Positions 34,375 to 41,880 of a stretch of DNA of 41,880 nt are shown here, piece after piece. The notes beneath the pieces are model-generated. The model searched no databases and had not been told where the DNA came from. It saw only the letters and a program-made list of their open reading frames with translations. Location of the stretch: assembly GCA_902778725.1 (NCBI GenBank), contig CACYYS010000008.1, positions 1 to 41,880 on the forward strand, given 5' to 3'. The number at the start of each line of letters is the position of its first letter. Within the stretch, counting starts at the first letter, position 1. Origin of the DNA: an uncultured Ruminococcus sp. GTDB lineage: Bacteria; Bacillota; Clostridia; Oscillospirales; CAG-272. A program made the position numbers and the translations under genes.

Positions 34375-34963
34375 TTTGCGCCACCAGCCTGTATCCTTTC
34401 TGTTCAAAATAACGGATGCGGAAAGCGGATCCGAGCGACGCGTACTTGTCATTGAGCGCCCGGACAAGCGCGGCGTCCGGCGCCGCCGGCGCCTCTCCCT
34501 CCGCGAGTGCGAGGAGAAGATCGATCTCCTTATCGGTCAGGGATACCCGGCCGCCGAGAGAAAACGCCGCGACCGCGACCTCCCTGTCGCCTGCCGTAAA
34601 GCGCCGGTCCGACACGCTCTTTTCCGTGACGGAAGCGAGACGGGCGGCAAGCTCCTCCGGCGAAAAGGGGTAAGCAAGACAGGCGGCGGGCAGAGGGGAG
34701 GAAAGGAGAAAACTCGCGTCCGGCGCCGTCTCCGTCAGAAGAACGGCGGGAACGCGACTCTCCCGCGCCGCCTGCAGGACCCGCGCGTACTCCACGCGGG
34801 GAATGCTCCGATCCAGGACCGCGGCGTCATAGAAGGAACCCGCCAGGCAGGAGACCGCCTGGATCCCGTCGAACACCGCCGTCACCTCCGCTCCGTCCGC
34901 TTCAAAGATACGGGTCAGGGCAAAGAGGAGGTCGCGATCCGAGAGCGCAAACAGCAGTTTCAT
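34367..34963 (-). CDS. Degenerate OmpR-like response regulator
   Basis: 198 residues. Receiver domain 1-110: the acceptor Asp51 is kept (YDAAVLDRSIP) and T77 is present. The N-terminal acidic pair that binds Mg2+ is replaced (L7, S8 in LLFALSD), and the conserved Lys before the Pro-Phe turn is Tyr (LAYPFSPEEL). The C-terminal region (about 125-198) starts like an OmpR winged helix (LTDKEIDLLLALAEG) and ends with YFEQKGYRLV, but the middle is about 20 residues short. GGAGGAG lies before the ATG at 34963. It is co-oriented with the His-less kinase. Phosphorylation-independent signalling is inferred. Confidence 0.8.
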   Translation of the reverse strand: MKLLFALSDRDLLFALTRIFEADGAEVTAVFDGIQAVSCLAGSFYDAAVLDRSIPRVEYARVLQAARESRVPAVLLTETAPDASFLLSSPLPAACLAYPFSPEELAARLASVTEKSVSDRRFTAGDREVAVAAFSLGGRVSLTDKEIDLLLALAEGEAPAAPDAALVRALNDKYASLGSAFRIRYFEQKGYRLVAQNE

Positions 34964-35033
34964 TTTCTCTCCTCCTTTTTTCCGTCGCGGAACAGCATAC
35001 CGCGTCTTTCTTAAAAAAATCTGAAAAAACCGC

Positions 35034-35729
35034 TCAACCCTGCAAAAAACGGAGCGCGCGTTCCACCGCGTCCTTTGCGTTGTTCCACGGCTCGTCCTGA
35101 TACCGGTAATCGAATTTTTTGACAAACCAGCGCACGTCCTCCCGCAGGGAGTCGAAATACGGGAGCTCCACCTTTTCCGCCTCCTCAAAAAAGTCGGAAA
35201 ACGCTTTTTTGGAGAGGGAGCGGGACGCGCGGTCGAGCATGGCGGCGTAATGCGGCAGGCAGAAGCAGGGCTGCGCCGCGAACTTCTCCCGGAAGGAATG
35301 ATCCTCTCCGAAAAGATAGATCGCCGTGTCCAGCATTTTCTCAAAATGGAAGCGGATCCTGTCGCAGACGTAGCAGGAGGAGGTCAGCGCCCGGATCCGC
35401 TCCGCCTGCGCCTGCGCGTTGGAGGCGGCGGAACGGAGAGGCGCCTTTTTGAACAGTTTTTCCTGCTCGTCGAGATGGCTCTCGAGGATCAGGGCGAGGG
35501 GGAGCTTTTTGCTCCGGGCAAGCATTTTGCCGAAATGATCGCGGCAAAAGCCGAGTTCATTGGTACGGATGCGGATATCCGGCTCCATCATCGACGCGCC
35601 GAGGATGCTCTCCAGCTCGTTTTCCTCCAGCATATGCTCGAGCGAGCAGAAAGGACAGCCCTTTGCATGATCGTCGCGCGACGCTTCAAACGCCTCGTTC
35701 ACCGGTATGGTATAGATCTTTTCCGCCAT
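35034..35729 (-). CDS. DUF6062 family protein (cysteine-rich, unknown function)
   Basis: 231-residue soluble protein matching DUF6062 as I recall it: MAEKIYTIPVNEAFEASRDDHAKGCPFC at the start and KKFDYRYQDEPWNNAKDAVERALRFLQG at the end. Cysteines occur as CPFC (about 25-28), GFCRDH, CYVC and CFCLPHY, with His residues nearby, which suggests a zinc or Fe-S site. AAAGGA lies about 10 bases before the ATG at 35729. The receiver-like gene begins 70 bases downstream with no clear terminator between, so cotranscription is possible. Function unknown. Confidence 0.85.
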   Translation of the reverse strand: MAEKIYTIPVNEAFEASRDDHAKGCPFCSLEHMLEENELESILGASMMEPDIRIRTNELGFCRDHFGKMLARSKKLPLALILESHLDEQEKLFKKAPLRSAASNAQAQAERIRALTSSCYVCDRIRFHFEKMLDTAIYLFGEDHSFREKFAAQPCFCLPHYAAMLDRASRSLSKKAFSDFFEEAEKVELPYFDSLREDVRWFVKKFDYRYQDEPWNNAKDAVERALRFLQG

Positions 35730-35757
35730 GATACGGTTCCTTTCTTTTTCTTTTCTC

Positions 35758-35786
35758 TTGAAAACGCCGTTTCCCCGTGCTACACT
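35758..35786 (+). promoter_or_regulatory. Promoter of the 8-oxoguanine glycosylase gene
   Basis: TTGAAA (35758-35763), 17-base spacer, TACACT (35781-35786) with TGC extension. The start point would be about 15 bases before the ATG at 35809. Confidence 0.75.
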
Positions 35787-35808
35787 GTAAAAAACGGAGG
35801 AAAGCGAT

Positions 35809-36699
35809 ATGCGGGACAGCGGCACAAGGATCCGGGCAACGGAGTTTCGGGACGCGGCGGGCGTCCCCTCGCTCTGCCTGGACGGCGCGGGCGACTACGA
35901 TCTCGCCCTCACCTTCGATTGCGGACAGTGCTTCCGCTTTGAGCCGGCCGGAGGAGGCCGGTTCGAAGGGGTCGCCTTCGGCCGGGTGCTGACCTGCTCC
36001 TCTCCCGCGCCCGGCAGGCTGATCCTGCACGGCTGCACAAAAAAGGAATATGAAGCGGTCTGGCGTTCCTTCCTCGCGCTTGACCGCGACTGGAGCGCGA
36101 TCTACGCGGACGCGGCGGGTCGCTCCCCCGTCTTTGCCGAGGCGATCGGCCGGGCGGGCGGGATCCGCATCCTGCGCCAGGAGCCCTTTGAAACGCTGAT
36201 CACCTTTGTCCTCTCCCAATGCAACAACATCCCCCGCATCCGAGCCCTCGTCACGGCGCTCGCCGCCGCCTACGGAGAACCGGTCCGCTCGCGGGACGGG
36301 AGGACCTTTTACTCTTTTCCCTCCTCCGCGCGGCTCGCCGCGGCGCCGGAGGAGGAGCTGCGCGCGCTGAAGCTCGGATACCGGGCGGAGTTTGTCCGGG
36401 AGGCGGCGAAAGCGGCGGAAGCGGGTCTCCTGCTGCGCGTTGCGGAGGAAAAAGATACCGGACGCGCCCTCGGGATGCTGACGGAGATCCGCGGGGTCGG
36501 CGAGAAGGTCGCGTCCTGCGCGCTGCTCTTCGGATTCGGGCGGCTGGACGCTTTTCCCCGCGACGTATGGATCCGGCGCGCGATGGAGCGTCTCTTCCCC
36601 GGGGTAAAGGATCCCGCCGTCTTCGGTCCCTACGCGGGCGTCTGCCAGCAACTGCTCTTTTTCCGCGAGCGGTACGGGCGGGATCGTCCTTTATCATAG
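35809..36699 (+). CDS. ogg: 8-oxoguanine DNA glycosylase/AP lyase (OGG1 type)
   Basis: Removes 8-oxoguanine from DNA and nicks the abasic site. 296 residues. N-terminal OGG_N domain (DCGQCFRFEP) leads into the helix-hairpin-helix glycosylase domain with LSQCNNIPRIRALV. HhH motif GVGEKVASC carries the catalytic Lys233. The catalytic Asp252 lies in FPRDVWI, exactly 19 residues later, the spacing of human K249/D268. GGAGG lies 8 bases before the ATG. The protein belongs to the OGG1-like branch found in Clostridia rather than the Mpg or MutM families. Confidence 0.95.
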   Translation: MRDSGTRIRATEFRDAAGVPSLCLDGAGDYDLALTFDCGQCFRFEPAGGGRFEGVAFGRVLTCSSPAPGRLILHGCTKKEYEAVWRSFLALDRDWSAIYADAAGRSPVFAEAIGRAGGIRILRQEPFETLITFVLSQCNNIPRIRALVTALAAAYGEPVRSRDGRTFYSFPSSARLAAAPEEELRALKLGYRAEFVREAAKAAEAGLLLRVAEEKDTGRALGMLTEIRGVGEKVASCALLFGFGRLDAFPRDVWIRRAMERLFPGVKDPAVFGPYAGVCQQLLFFRERYGRDRPLS

Positions 36700-36780
36700 T
36701 TTACCACACGAAAAAGAAAAAGTAAACACCGACAAACGCGAAAAAAGACGGTAAAAATCAAAAAAATTTCCCGAAAAGCC

Positions 36781-36809
36781 TTGCAAACGCGGACCCTCCG
36801 TGCTATAAT
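36781..36809 (+). promoter_or_regulatory. Promoter of the rimP-nusA-infB operon
   Basis: TTGCAA (36781-36786), 17-base spacer, perfect TATAAT (36804-36809) with TGC extension. The start point near 36816 gives a leader of about 63 bases that contains a terminator-like hairpin. Confidence 0.9.
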
Positions 36810-36835
36810 AAGACGGAAGTTGAATGAAGATGATG

Positions 36836-36864
36836 GAGAGTGGGTCCTGCCCACTCTCGTTTTT
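36836..36864 (+). terminator. Leader hairpin with T-run before rimP (putative attenuator)
   Basis: A 9-bp perfect stem GAGAGTGGG (36836-36844) with CCCACTCTC (36850-36858), 5-base loop, then GTTTTT. It lies only about 20 bases into the transcript and before the rimP Shine-Dalgarno (AAGGTGG). It has the form of an intrinsic terminator inside a leader. Confidence 0.78.
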
Positions 36865-36878
36865 ATGTAAGGTGGTCT

Positions 36879-37367
36879 ATGACGGAAGCAAAAAATCCAA
36901 AAGGCGGCGTCGCCGCACGGGCGGAAGCCCTTGTCCTCCCCACGGCAAAAGAGCAGGGGCTCACCCTCTGGGACGTGACCTTCGGCCGGCGCGGGACGGA
37001 TCTCTATCTCACCTTCACCATCGACAAGGAGGAGGGCGTGACGATCGAAGACTGCGAGACCTTCCACCGGGCGATCGACCCGCTGCTTGACGAAGCGGAC
37101 TGGATCGACGGCAGCTATATGCTGGAGGTCTCCTCCCCCGGCATCGAACGGGAGCTTACCCGCCCGGAGCATTACGAATACGCGCTCGGGATGCGGGTGG
37201 AAGCAAAGCTCTACGCCCCGGTAAACAAGCAAAAATCGGTCACGGGCGTCCTCGCCTCCTACGACAAAGAGACGCTGACGCTGACGGTCGGGGACGGCGA
37301 GACCGTTCTCCCTCGCTCCAACGTCGCCAAGCTGACGACGGTATTTGATTTCGGAAACGAGACCTGA
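36879..37367 (+). CDS. rimP: Ribosome maturation factor RimP
   Basis: Assists 30S subunit maturation. 162 residues. N-terminal domain with LWDVTFGRRGTDLYLTFTIDKEEGVTIEDCETFHRAI and the signature YMLEVSSPGIERELTRPEHYEYALG; the C-terminal SH3-like domain ends TVFDF. AAGGTGG lies before the ATG at 36879. Upstream in-frame codons lie inside the leader hairpin, so they are not used. First gene of the classic rimP-nusA-rnpM-ylxQ-infB operon. Confidence 0.97.
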   Translation: MTEAKNPKGGVAARAEALVLPTAKEQGLTLWDVTFGRRGTDLYLTFTIDKEEGVTIEDCETFHRAIDPLLDEADWIDGSYMLEVSSPGIERELTRPEHYEYALGMRVEAKLYAPVNKQKSVTGVLASYDKETLTLTVGDGETVLPRSNVAKLTTVFDFGNET

Positions 37368-37427
37368 CCCCGGTCAGGCGATAACGATAAAGAAAGGGTA
37401 CGCATCGCGTAACGGTACAACGGAAAA

Positions 37428-38453
37428 ATGAACAACGATTTCTTTTTGGCACTTGACAGCCTGGAAAAGGAAAAAGGCATCCCCAAGCAGTATATGATCG
37501 AAAAGATCGAGGCCGCCCTCCTCGCCTCCTACAAAAGAGAGGAAGGGGACAACAGCAACGTCCGCGTCGACATCGACGAGGCGAAGAAGGACATCCGCGT
37601 CTTCCAGCAAAAAACGGTCGTGGAGGAAGTGGAAAACGAGACGACCGAGATCACGCTGGCGGACGCCAAGAAGATCACCCGCCGCGCCAAGCTCGGCGGC
37701 GTCGTGGAGATCGAGCTCAAGCCGAAGAACTTCCGCCGCCTCTCCGTCCAGACGGCAAAGCAGGTCATCATCCAGGGCATCCGCGAGGCGGAGCGCTCCA
37801 ACCTGATCCGCGAATACGAAAGCAAACGCGAGGAGATCATCACGGCAAAGGTCATCAAGATCGATCCCGTCAAAGGCAGCGTCGTCCTCGACACCGGCAC
37901 GAGCAGCGCCGTTTTGATCAAGGAAGAACAGATCCCCGGCGAGACCTTCTCCGTCGGCGACCGCGTCAAGGTCTTTGTGACCGAGGTGCGCCGCGAAATG
38001 AAGGGCCCGCTCGTCACCCTCTCCCGTACCCACGCCGGACTGGTCAAACGGATCTTCGAGCTGGAGATCCCCGAGATCCAGGACGGGACCGTGGAGATCC
38101 GGGCGATCGCAAGAGAGGCAGGCTCCCGCACCAAGATCGCCGTCTCCTCAACGAGAGAAGACGTCGACCCCGTCGGCGCCTGCATCGGCAACCGCGGCAT
38201 CCGCATCGCCGCGATCAACGAGGAGCTGCGCGGCGAGCGCATCGACGTGATCCGTTACAGCGAGGATCCCGCCGAGTTCGTCACGCAGGCGCTCTCTCCC
38301 GCCAAGGTCGACCGGATCGAGCTGGACGGCGAGCGCTCCTGCAAGGTCTACGTGGCGGCGGATCAGCTCTCCCTCGCCATCGGCAAAGAAGGTCAGAACG
38401 CCCGTCTCGCCGCGCATCTGACCGGCTTTAAGATCGATATCAAATCCAACTGA
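37428..38453 (+). CDS. nusA: Transcription termination/antitermination factor NusA
   Basis: RNA polymerase-binding factor controlling pausing, termination and antitermination. 341 residues, a Firmicutes-type NusA without the C-terminal acidic repeats. N-terminal RNAP-binding domain (1-125), S1 domain (about 135-200), then KH1 and KH2 with VGACIGNRGIRIAAINEEL and SLAIGKEGQNARLAAHLTG. No strong SD: ACGGAAAA lies right before the ATG, with AAAGGG further up. It follows rimP by 60 bases. As NusA affects hairpin termination, the rimP leader hairpin may give feedback, an inference. Confidence 0.97.
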   Translation: MNNDFFLALDSLEKEKGIPKQYMIEKIEAALLASYKREEGDNSNVRVDIDEAKKDIRVFQQKTVVEEVENETTEITLADAKKITRRAKLGGVVEIELKPKNFRRLSVQTAKQVIIQGIREAERSNLIREYESKREEIITAKVIKIDPVKGSVVLDTGTSSAVLIKEEQIPGETFSVGDRVKVFVTEVRREMKGPLVTLSRTHAGLVKRIFELEIPEIQDGTVEIRAIAREAGSRTKIAVSSTREDVDPVGACIGNRGIRIAAINEELRGERIDVIRYSEDPAEFVTQALSPAKVDRIELDGERSCKVYVAADQLSLAIGKEGQNARLAAHLTGFKIDIKSN

Positions 38454-38467
38454 CCGAGGAGGGCGGA

Positions 38468-38758
38468 ATGCCTGCATCCATTCCAAAGCAAAAAAAGAGT
38501 CCGGAACGCCGCTGCGTCGGCTGCGGGGAAAAACGGAACAAGAAGGACCTGGTGCGCGTGGTCCGTTCCCCCGAAGGGGAGATCTCCCTGGATCTGACCG
38601 GAAAAAAGGCGGGCAGAGGCGCCTATCTCTGCAAAAAGCTCGCCTGCTTTGCCCGGGCGCGGAAGGCGCGCCGGTTTGAATCCAATCTCAAGACCGCGAT
38701 CCCCCCGGAGATCTACGACGCAATGGAAAGGCAGCTTGCCGATGAAGAAAGCAAGTGA
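38468..38758 (+). CDS. rnpM: RNase P modulator RnpM (YlxR)
   Basis: 96-residue YlxR-family RNA-binding protein; members bind RNase P RNA and damp its activity in Bacillus. Signature RRCVGCGEKRNKKDLVRVVR, then GRGAYLCKKLACFARARKARRFESNLK. GAGGAGGGCGG lies directly before the ATG. It overlaps ylxQ by 17 bases. The conserved CxxC and the GRGAYLC stretch are intact. Confidence 0.95.
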   Translation: MPASIPKQKKSPERRCVGCGEKRNKKDLVRVVRSPEGEISLDLTGKKAGRGAYLCKKLACFARARKARRFESNLKTAIPPEIYDAMERQLADEESK

Positions 38759-39098
38759 AACAGAACGGATCCTCTCCCTGCTCGGTCTCGCCAAGCGCGC
38801 GGGCAGGATCACCGCGGGCGTCCCGCTGATCTGCGAAAAGCTGCGGTCCCCCTCTCCGCCCGATCTTGTCGTGATTGCGGAGGGCGCCGCCGAAAACGCG
38901 AAAAAACGCCTCTCCGACAAATGCGCTTTTTACCGGATCCGGTCCCTCCGGATCGACGCCGACCCCGCCGAGCTCGCGCACTCGCTCGGACGCGCCGACC
39001 GGGTGGCCGGCGCCGCGGTCTCTGACAAGGGACTCGCACGGCTGATCGCGCCGGAGCTGTTCCCCGATCAAAACAACCCACATGAAAAAGGAGCGTAA
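38742..39098 (+). CDS. ylxQ: L7Ae-family RNA-binding protein YlxQ
   Basis: 118-residue L7Ae/L30e-fold protein that probably binds K-turn [22 protein letters not shown] is the family N-terminus, and [21 protein letters not shown] follows. The start at 38742 ([11 protein letters not shown]) lies within the end of rnpM, and infB begins two bases after the stop, so the genes are coupled. Longer upstream frames are in rnpM's shadow and are rejected. Confidence 0.92.
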   Translation: MKKASETERILSLLGLAKRAGRITAGVPLICEKLRSPSPPDLVVIAEGAAENAKKRLSDKCAFYRIRSLRIDADPAELAHSLGRADRVAGAAVSDKGLARLIAPELFPDQNNPHEKGA

Positions 39099-39099
39099 C

Positions 39100-41631
39100 A
39101 TGGCACAGCCTAATTCTCAATACCGCATCAATCAGATCGCCAAAGATCTTTCTTTCAAAACAAAGGACATCCTCGACGTGTTCGAGGGTGCCGGCATGAG
39201 CGGAAAAACACATATGACCACGCTGACGCCGGAGGAATTCGGGCTGCTTGTCTGGACTCTCACGGAAAAACGCCAGATCGCCAACATCGACGACTACCTT
39301 GACGGAAAGATCAAGGTGGTGACCGAGGCGGAAAAGAACGCGGAGGCCGAGCGCAAGGTCGCGGAGGAAAAGGCCCGCAAGGAAGCCGAAAAGGCCGCGG
39401 AGCTTGCCGCGAAGAAGGCGAAGGAAGAGGAGGAGCGCAAAGCCGCCCGCCTCGCCGAAAAGGAAAAGAACCGCCCGGAGAATCTCTCCGCCGCCAAGCG
39501 CTTCGAGCAGCGGCGCACCCAGAGTCAGAGCGCGCCGCAGCAGCAAAAGCAGCAGAAATCCCAGCGCCCGCAGAGACCGGCCGCCCCGTCGCAGAACCAG
39601 CCCGCCCGTCCGGTCAACCCGTCTCTCCCCCGCGAGCAGACCGAAGTCAAACAGAAGACCAGGGTGGTCGATACGAGAGGCGGCACGCCGCACGTCGATC
39701 TCTCCCGCTACGACGAGCGCTTCGGCAATTTCGTCAGCGAGAACGCCCACAACCAGCTCTCGCCCGAGCGCCAGAAGCTGAAAAAGCAGGATAACCGCAG
39801 CGCCTACTCCCGCAGCCGCGAAAAAGAGCGGATGGCGATGGAGAAGATGCGCAAGGAACAAGCCGAAAAAATGCGCCGCAAGCAGACGCTGACCGTTACG
39901 ATCGGGGATACGATCATGGTGAGCGAGCTTGCCTCCCGCCTCAAGCAAACGGCCGCCAACGTCATCAAAAAGCTGATGACGATGGGCTTTATGTGCACGA
40001 TCAACGAGGAGATCGACTTTGAGACGGCGGCGCTCGTCTCCGAGGAGTTCGGCGCCAAGGTGAAAAAGGAAGTTGTCGTTACGATCGAGGACCGGCTGTT
40101 CTCCGAGACGGAGGACGCGCCGGACAGCCTGGTGGAGCGCGCTCCCGTCGTCTGCGTGATGGGTCACGTCGACCACGGCAAGACCTCCCTGCTTGACGCG
40201 ATCCGCAATACGCACGTCACGGCGGGCGAGGCCGGCGGTATCACTCAGGCGATCGGCGCCTACCGCGTGGACATCAACGGCCGCCCGATCACCTTCCTCG
40301 ATACGCCCGGTCACGAGGCCTTCACCGCGATGCGCGCAAGAGGCGCAAAGGCGACCGATATCGCCATCCTCGTCGTCGCCGCCGACGACGGCGTGATGCC
40401 CCAGACCGTTGAAGCGATCAACCACGCGAAAGCGGCGGGCGTTGAGATCATCGTGGCGATCAATAAAATGGATAAGCACGGCGCCAATCCCGACGCCGTC
40501 AAGCAGGAGCTGACCAAATACAACCTGCTGCCCGAGGAATGGGGCGGCGACGTGATCTGCGTCCCCGTCTCCGCTCTGACGCATCAGGGCATCGATCAGC
40601 TCCTTGAGAGCGTCCTGCTCGTCGCGGACGTCAAGGAGTACAAAGCCAACCCCAACCGGCGCGCGAAGGGCATCGTGATCGAGGCAAAGCTCGACAAGGG
40701 CAGAGGTCCTGTCGCCACCGTCCTCGTCCAGAACGGCACGCTCCATAACGGCGATATCGTGATCGCGGGGACCGCGGTCGGCCGTGTGCGCGCTATGAGC
40801 GACCATACCGGCACGCTGGTAAAAGAAGCGGGGCCGTCCGTCCCCGTCGAGATCATCGGTCTCTCCGAAGTGCCTGCCTCCGGCGATGAATTCAACGCCG
40901 TTGAGGATGAAAAGATGGCGCGCGAGCTTGCCGAGAAGCGCCGCAATTCCGCGAAGGAGGAATCCTTCAAGGCGAACGCACGCGTCTCGCTCGATCAGCT
41001 CTTTGACCGGATCTCCGAGGGCGTCAAGAACCTCAACATCATCGTCAAGGCTGACGTGGGCGGATCCGCCGAGGCGGTCAAGTCCTCCCTTGAAAAGCTC
41101 TCCAACGAAGAGGTCAAGGTCAACGTGATCCACAACGCCGTCGGCGGGATCACCGAAGGCGACGTCAATTTTGCCGCCGCGTCCGGCGCCATCATCATCG
41201 GCTTCAACGTCCGGCCCGACAAGACCGCGCTCGACGCCGCGGAACGCGAAAGCGTCGAGATCCGCACCTACCGCATCATCTACGAATGCATCGAGGACGT
41301 GGAGCACGCGATGAAGGGGATGCTCGCGCCGAAGTATCAGGAGGTCCTGCTCGGTCACGCGGAGGTCCGCAAGACCATCCACGTCTCCAGCATCGGCACG
41401 ATCGCCGGCTCCTACGTGCAGGACGGCAAGGTCACCCGCACCTCCATGATCCGCGTGGTGCGCGACGGCGTGGTGATCTTTGAAGACAAGATCGCCTCTC
41501 TCAAGCGTTTCAAGGACGACGCGCGCGAGGTACAGCAGGGCTACGAATGCGGTATCGGACTGGAAAAATTCAACGATATCAAGGAAGGCGACGTGCTCGA
41601 AGCCTACGTCATGGAAGAGGTCGAGCGCTGA
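39100..41631 (+). CDS. infB: Translation initiation factor IF-2
   Basis: GTPase that places fMet-tRNA on the 30S subunit. 843 residues. N-terminal IF2N domain ([21 protein letters not shown]), a charged and Gln/Pro-rich linker (about 70-210), a second IF2N around 260-310, then the G domain: G1 GHVDHGKT (355-362), G3 DTPGHEAF, G4 NKMD. Domains II-IV end at [11 protein letters not shown]. The ATG at 39100 is preferred over one at 39082 because AAAGGAG lies 6 bases before it. The alternative would add six residues (MKKERN). Confidence 0.98.
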   Translation: MAQPNSQYRINQIAKDLSFKTKDILDVFEGAGMSGKTHMTTLTPEEFGLLVWTLTEKRQIANIDDYLDGKIKVVTEAEKNAEAERKVAEEKARKEAEKAAELAAKKAKEEEERKAARLAEKEKNRPENLSAAKRFEQRRTQSQSAPQQQKQQKSQRPQRPAAPSQNQPARPVNPSLPREQTEVKQKTRVVDTRGGTPHVDLSRYDERFGNFVSENAHNQLSPERQKLKKQDNRSAYSRSREKERMAMEKMRKEQAEKMRRKQTLTVTIGDTIMVSELASRLKQTAANVIKKLMTMGFMCTINEEIDFETAALVSEEFGAKVKKEVVVTIEDRLFSETEDAPDSLVERAPVVCVMGHVDHGKTSLLDAIRNTHVTAGEAGGITQAIGAYRVDINGRPITFLDTPGHEAFTAMRARGAKATDIAILVVAADDGVMPQTVEAINHAKAAGVEIIVAINKMDKHGANPDAVKQELTKYNLLPEEWGGDVICVPVSALTHQGIDQLLESVLLVADVKEYKANPNRRAKGIVIEAKLDKGRGPVATVLVQNGTLHNGDIVIAGTAVGRVRAMSDHTGTLVKEAGPSVPVEIIGLSEVPASGDEFNAVEDEKMARELAEKRRNSAKEESFKANARVSLDQLFDRISEGVKNLNIIVKADVGGSAEAVKSSLEKLSNEEVKVNVIHNAVGGITEGDVNFAAASGAIIIGFNVRPDKTALDAAERESVEIRTYRIIYECIEDVEHAMKGMLAPKYQEVLLGHAEVRKTIHVSSIGTIAGSYVQDGKVTRTSMIRVVRDGVVIFEDKIASLKRFKDDAREVQQGYECGIGLEKFNDIKEGDVLEAYVMEEVER

Positions 41632-41642
41632 TCGGAGGAGCT

Positions 41643-41880
41643 ATGACCGCGGATTTCCTTCCCGCAACCAAAGAAGAAGCAAAGGCACGGGGTCTCTCCG
41701 TGCCTGACTTCGTTTATGTGTGCGGAGACGCCTACGTCGATCACCCCTCCTTCGGCTGCGCGGTGATCACGCGCTGGCTCGACGCGCACGGCTTCTCCGT
41801 TTGCGTGCTCGCGCAGCCGGACTGGAAGACGGCGGACGCCTTTTGCGAGTTCGGGCGGCCGAGACTCGGCTTCCTCGTCT
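41643..41880 (+). CDS. YgiQ-family radical SAM protein, N-terminal part (runs off window)
   Basis: 79 residues in view: MTADFLPATKEEAKARG, then VCGDAYVDHPSFGCAVITRWLDAHGFSVCVLAQPDW and FGRPRLGFLV. This is the N-terminal signature of the YgiQ (UPF0313) radical SAM family; the Fe-S motif would lie beyond the window. GGAGG lies 5 bases before the ATG, 11 bases after infB, so it probably joins that operon. In many Firmicutes rbfA follows infB instead. Biochemical role unknown. Confidence 0.85.
   Translation, partial: MTADFLPATKEEAKARGLSVPDFVYVCGDAYVDHPSFGCAVITRWLDAHGFSVCVLAQPDWKTADAFCEFGRPRLGFLV

Noticed and set aside
36865..36870. ATG-TAA minimal frame just before rimP
   Set aside because: No Shine-Dalgarno of its own; it arises by chance in the T-run after the leader hairpin.
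37368..37427. Terminator between rimP and nusA
   Set aside because: Only a 5-bp stem (TACGC/GCGTA) without a T-run; too weak.

Overview
The window is GC-rich, densely packed bacterial chromosome. It most likely comes from a spore-forming member of the Clostridia (Firmicutes), probably an anaerobe. The evidence is a spoVAC-spoVAD-spoVAE cluster, a Firmicutes-type rimP-nusA-rnpM-ylxQ-infB operon, a glgB-glgC-glgD-glgA-glgP cluster in which GlgD accompanies GlgC, a pyrophosphate-type phosphofructokinase, an NfnAB-type flavoprotein pair and a sodium-pumping decarboxylase. No phage, insertion sequence or CRISPR array was seen. No gene-free stretch exceeds 300 bases; the largest gaps are about 170-230 bases and hold promoters and terminators.

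Layout. 1-1220: minus-strand operon for the small subunits of a biotin-dependent Na+-translocating decarboxylase (gamma, biotin carrier, beta; beta runs off the edge). 1281-2423: ArsR-type regulator. 2651-6394: typA/bipA, tRNA-Val(CAC), a small lipoprotein and trpS. 6580-10089 (minus): a lower-GC lipoprotein, a NUDIX hydrolase, gapdh and a TagA/WecG-type glycosyltransferase. 10279-14341: PPi-type phosphofructokinase, nfnA, nfnB and a membrane protein. 14375-14935: HAD phosphatase (minus). 15090-25139: a ten-kilobase glycogen cluster (glgB, glgC, glgD, glgA, glgP, GH13 amylase/neopullulanase) with ATGA stop-start overlaps. 25114-26445: pyrimidine-nucleoside phosphorylase (minus), diverging from an alpha/beta hydrolase. 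27581-29420: spoVA genes. 29535-31640: secreted, membrane-anchored esterase. 31739-35729 (minus): DUF6062 protein, then a response-regulator-like protein, a histidine-kinase-like protein, a VTC-type polyphosphate polymerase domain protein and a DUF4956 membrane protein. 35809-36699: 8-oxoguanine DNA glycosylase. 36879-41631: rimP-nusA-rnpM-ylxQ-infB, followed by the start of a YgiQ-type radical SAM gene.

How it fits together. Central carbon handling dominates: glycogen synthesis and breakdown, PPi-PFK and GAPDH, electron bifurcation by NfnAB, and energy conservation by a Na+ decarboxylase. The second theme is translation and transcription (TypA, TrpRS, tRNA-Val, RimP-NusA-IF2). The most unusual locus is 32403-34963. 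There the kinase-like protein has Thr where the phospho-accepting His should be. The partner receiver has lost its acidic pair and its conserved Lys, and its winged helix is short. Both are co-oriented and tightly packed with an apparently intact VTC polyphosphate polymerase and DUF4956. Other points worth checking are a biotin-carrier gene whose Shine-Dalgarno is separated from AUG by a hairpin, mutually exclusive divergent promoters at 26477-26516, an attenuator-like hairpin before rimP, and a genome-style extended -10 promoter grammar.
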